Assembly: GCF_016741785.1 (NCBI RefSeq)
Contig: NZ_JAERRL010000010.1
Span: 1-64,000, forward strand
Origin: Streptomyces sp. 7-21
GTDB lineage: Bacteria > Actinomycetota > Actinomycetes > Streptomycetales > Streptomycetaceae
DNA: 64,000 bases
Direction: 5' to 3'
Of the stretch, positions 61,772 to 64,000 are shown piece by piece. Made by a program: the position numbers and the translations under genes. Position 1 is the first letter of the stretch. Each line of letters begins with the position of its first letter. A model generated the notes under the pieces. That model was not told the origin of the DNA, did no database searches, and saw nothing but the letters and a program-made list of their open reading frames with translations.

Positions 61772-62903
61772 GGTGGCTCCTGGCGTGGTGCTCACGCCGC
61801 GGCCGGACCTGCCGCGGGTGCCGCCGCTGGCGCACGGCGGCGACCTGGGCGGCGTAGGTGTCCAGACCCTCGGCGCCGCTGCCGGGCAGGCCCGTCAGGC
61901 CGGGCAGCAGGTCCCCGAAGGCGTTGACCTCGGCGACGGCGAACCGCTGCCAGCCGACGGCCGGGAGGAGATCGACGCCGACGCACAGCGTGCCGGGGAA
62001 GCACGCCGCGGCCCGTTCGGCGGTCTCCAGGGCCGCCGCCCAGTTCTCTCCTGCCGCCGCGACGGCGGCGGCCAGGTCGCCGCGCTGCCCGCCGAGGTGG
62101 AGGTTGGTCATCGGGGAGCGGCTGGTGCGCACGACCGCGTGGGTGGCGCGGCCCGCTACCACGACGACGCGGAGGTCCGCCGCGCGCCCGTCGCCGAGCG
62201 ACGCCTTGGGCCACCACCGCTCGACGTGCAGACGCTCGGGAGCCAGAGCGTCGACCAGGGCGGCCACCTCGCGCTCGCCGGTGACGCGGCGCACCCGCAG
62301 CGAGTTGTGCAGGGCGCCGCCGGCGGCCGTCTCGACGGAGGTCGTCGCCCGGACCCGGCCGCGGCCCGCCGTCTCCACGGCCACCACGCCCGACGCGGAC
62401 GACCCGTGCGCCGGCTTGAGGAACACCCGCGGCATGCCGTGCGCCTCCATCAGCGACCGCACGTCCTCCCAGCCTCGCACTGCCGTGCCGCCGCCGGACG
62501 TGGGCGACTCGGGGACGGGCACCCCGGCGGCGGCGAGGACGCCGTGGCAGCGCCGCTTGTCGAACAGGACGTCGAGGTCGCCCGGGTCGTCCAGGCGTAC
62601 TCCGCCGCGCAGCGTCCGCACCGCCGCGGTGAAACGGGCGTACCAGCGGGGGCCGCCCTCGACCCGCGTCGGGTCGTCCACGCCGCGCAGGATCCGGTCC
62701 ACTTCGGCGTTTTCGCCGGGCGAGTCGATGCGCACCGTTTCGCCGGACCCGAAGCCGGCGCCGTCGTCGCGCAGCACGTCCGTCCACGGCACGACGCGCG
62801 GGGCGGGCAGCCCGGCCCGGCGCACGGCGCGGGTGAACAGCGTCACCCGGCGGTTCTCCGGGTTGCCCACGACGGCGTACCGGTCGGTGGGGCCGTGGTG
62901 CAC
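61758..62903 (-). CDS. STM4014-family protein, ATP-grasp-like
   Basis: A 381-residue protein of the family named after STM4014. It has an N-terminal domain (DRYAVVGNPENRRVTLFTRAVRRAG), then features of the ATP-grasp fold: FLKPAHGSSASGVVAVE (ATP-binding lysine and glycine loop), RAADLRVVVVAGRATHAVVRTS, and FAVAEVNAFGDLLPGL, like the ExN metal site. An ATP-grasp enzyme would form an amide or thioester bond from a carboxylate. GTG 62903 starts two bases after the LRR gene's stop. A basic His/Arg-rich tail ends it. Confidence 0.85.
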   Translation of the reverse strand: MHHGPTDRYAVVGNPENRRVTLFTRAVRRAGLPAPRVVPWTDVLRDDGAGFGSGETVRIDSPGENAEVDRILRGVDDPTRVEGGPRWYARFTAAVRTLRGGVRLDDPGDLDVLFDKRRCHGVLAAAGVPVPESPTSGGGTAVRGWEDVRSLMEAHGMPRVFLKPAHGSSASGVVAVETAGRGRVRATTSVETAAGGALHNSLRVRRVTGEREVAALVDALAPERLHVERWWPKASLGDGRAADLRVVVVAGRATHAVVRTSRSPMTNLHLGGQRGDLAAAVAAAGENWAAALETAERAAACFPGTLCVGVDLLPAVGWQRFAVAEVNAFGDLLPGLTGLPGSGAEGLDTYAAQVAAVRQRRHPRQVRPRREHHARSHHATA

Positions 62904-62905
62904 AG

Positions 62906-63871
62906 TTACTCGCCGACGGCCACGAAGCGGTGGATTTCATCGTCCCACTCGTGCTCCTCGGCTTCCTCGTCGAGGTAAAGGGTGACGCCGGCGCCTTCCA
63001 GCGCGTCCCGGAAGCGCTGCCGCACCGGCTCGCTGAGGAAGTTGTAGTCGAGGTCGAGCGTCTTCAGGTGGGTGAGCGGCTGGCCGCTGAGCAGGGCCGT
63101 CGCCCCCTCGTCGGTGAGGATGCCCATGGACAGGTCGAGCGTCTTCAGCTGGGCGACGATGGGCGCGGACGCCATGGCGGCGGCGATCTCGTCCTCGTAG
63201 TCGCTGTTGCACAGCGCCAGGTGGCGCAGGCGCGGCAGCCGCGTGCCCTGCAGGATCGGCGCCAGGTCGGCGATCTCGCTGTCGCCGCCGTAGTCCGCGG
63301 TACCCAGCCACAGCTCGAGGTACTTCAGGGCCGGGAAGTCGCTGGCGGCGATGGCGCGCACGACGCCGGCGGGCAGGCCGCCGGTCTCGACGACTAGCGA
63401 GCGCAGCCGCTGGTGCGTCACCGGGTGGAATTCGAGCCTGTTGCCGCCTCGGACGCCGAATTCCTCCAGCTCCGGGAAACCCTCCAGCAGCGGGGAGACC
63501 AGGCCCTGCTCAATCCAGGAGATCTCGTACTCCTCGGGCGCGATGTCGCCGAGGAACAGGGCGCGGAGCGACGGGAGCTGGTCCCGCGCCGCAAGGAGTG
63601 TCTCGATCACCTTGTCGGGCCGGCAGCTGACGTCCTTCGTCCATAGGCCGACGACGATCGCGCGGACCTGGCTGAGGTCCACGGTGTCGGCGAAACGCTC
63701 GAACACCTGCTCCCAGTCGAGCAGCGGTCCCGTGCCGTACGGCGGGGTCGATATCCGCCATGCCACGGCATCGGCTGCCGGGAGCCGGGCGCCCTTTGTG
63801 CCCGGCTCGGTGAAAGGGAAGTCACGGACCTTCAGTCCGTAGAACGTTTCCAGGTGATTCACTCTGCCCAT
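62906..63871 (-). CDS. STM4015-family leucine-rich-repeat protein
   Basis: A 321-residue cytosolic protein, first in the operon. It starts MGRVNHLETFYGLKVRDFPF; the second half has leucine-rich repeats (LPRLRHLALCNSDYEDEI, VAQLKTLDLSMGILTDEGATALLSG, LTHLKTLDLDYNFLSEPVRQRF) of the ribonuclease-inhibitor type. The tail is acidic (LDEEAEEHEWDDEIHRFVAVGE). Known as STM4015 family, function unknown; a recognition or scaffold role for the downstream enzymes is likely (inference). ATG 63871 follows AGGAG by nine bases. The WLGTADYGGDSEIADLAP segment is conserved-looking between repeats. Confidence 0.9.
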   Translation of the reverse strand: MGRVNHLETFYGLKVRDFPFTEPGTKGARLPAADAVAWRISTPPYGTGPLLDWEQVFERFADTVDLSQVRAIVVGLWTKDVSCRPDKVIETLLAARDQLPSLRALFLGDIAPEEYEISWIEQGLVSPLLEGFPELEEFGVRGGNRLEFHPVTHQRLRSLVVETGGLPAGVVRAIAASDFPALKYLELWLGTADYGGDSEIADLAPILQGTRLPRLRHLALCNSDYEDEIAAAMASAPIVAQLKTLDLSMGILTDEGATALLSGQPLTHLKTLDLDYNFLSEPVRQRFRDALEGAGVTLYLDEEAEEHEWDDEIHRFVAVGE

Positions 63872-64000
63872 GCCGCTGCCGCTCCTGACTGGCCGTTTTG
63901 CAGGTACGCGGATCTTTGTAACACCGGTCACTGACACCGGCCGCAGGCGGGGCTTTGTGAGAGGGCGTCAGGCCGCTGCGGCGCGCGGCCGGAGGGCCGT

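Overview
The window is GC-rich actinobacterial DNA and almost certainly comes from a Streptomyces or a close relative. Evidence for this is the high GC at third codon positions, many GTG and TTG starts, recurring leaderless start signals, rare TTA codons, and hallmark Streptomyces loci: bldG with its anti-sigma partner, the ssd-tad pilus locus, an hspR-controlled dnaK operon with a perfect HAIR operator, an AfsA-type signal synthase and a 6C small RNA. The left half keeps the gene order I remember around crp to bldG in S. coelicolor.

Layout. 1-3.3 kb: the 3' end of a tetratricopeptide-repeat gene, a hypothetical gene, a Ser/Thr kinase followed in frame by an LppU-type domain, and a MarR regulator. 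3.6-9.7 kb: a candidate signalling-molecule or small-metabolite cluster. It holds an adenylate-forming ligase-like protein, an FAD monooxygenase and a divergent AfsA-like synthase/HAD phosphatase/KAS III operon. The ligase and afsA-like genes each carry an early TTA codon. 9.7-23.7 kb: PhzF, a metallo-hydrolase, Crp, endonuclease III, a Nudix protein, a MarP-like protease, a hydrolase, acetyl-CoA synthetase (with a Crp-type palindrome in front), a secreted lipoprotein, a P-loop ATPase and a HAD protein. 23.8 kb: a 6C sRNA. 24.1-28.9 kb: ssd-tadABC-pilin-TadE genes, convergent with a large helicase. 31.5-33.9 kb: bldG, apgA and a wrecked hppA pseudogene that appears to mark a rearrangement point.

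33.9-47.7 kb: a Dyp-type peroxidase with a lectin-like tail, then hspR-dnaJ-grpE-dnaK (transcribed leftwards), a PP2C phosphatase, a peptidoglycan amidase, an F420-type reductase, a DUF488 protein, an iron-sulfur membrane oxidoreductase, a Yip1 protein and dCTP deaminase. 47.9-53.3 kb: a tRNA-Gly gene bordering a decayed integrative element. This holds a truncated integrase, small element-type genes, a frameshifted XRE regulator, an intact Nudix gene, a second broken copy of the regulator-tail/Nudix unit on the far side of a broken DUF4238 gene, and an AT-richer P-loop ATPase gene with a late frameshift. 53.7-58.2 kb: D-Ala-D-Ala carboxypeptidase, a GH11 xylanase with a one-base frameshift, a WYL regulator, a DinB protein and a methyltransferase.

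58.2-63.9 kb: the most interesting locus. It is a compact leftward operon of the five STM4015, STM4014, STM4013, STM4012 and STM4011 families: a leucine-rich-repeat protein, an ATP-grasp-like protein, a sulfatase/phosphatase-fold hydrolase and two radical SAM proteins. A small secreted cysteine-containing protein follows on the same strand 39 bp downstream. These families are, to my knowledge, uncharacterised. The tight coupling suggests a dedicated biosynthetic or modification pathway.

Limits: all assignments are by eye from motifs and remembered family features. No searches were run. Several single-base frameshifts could be assembly errors rather than decay.
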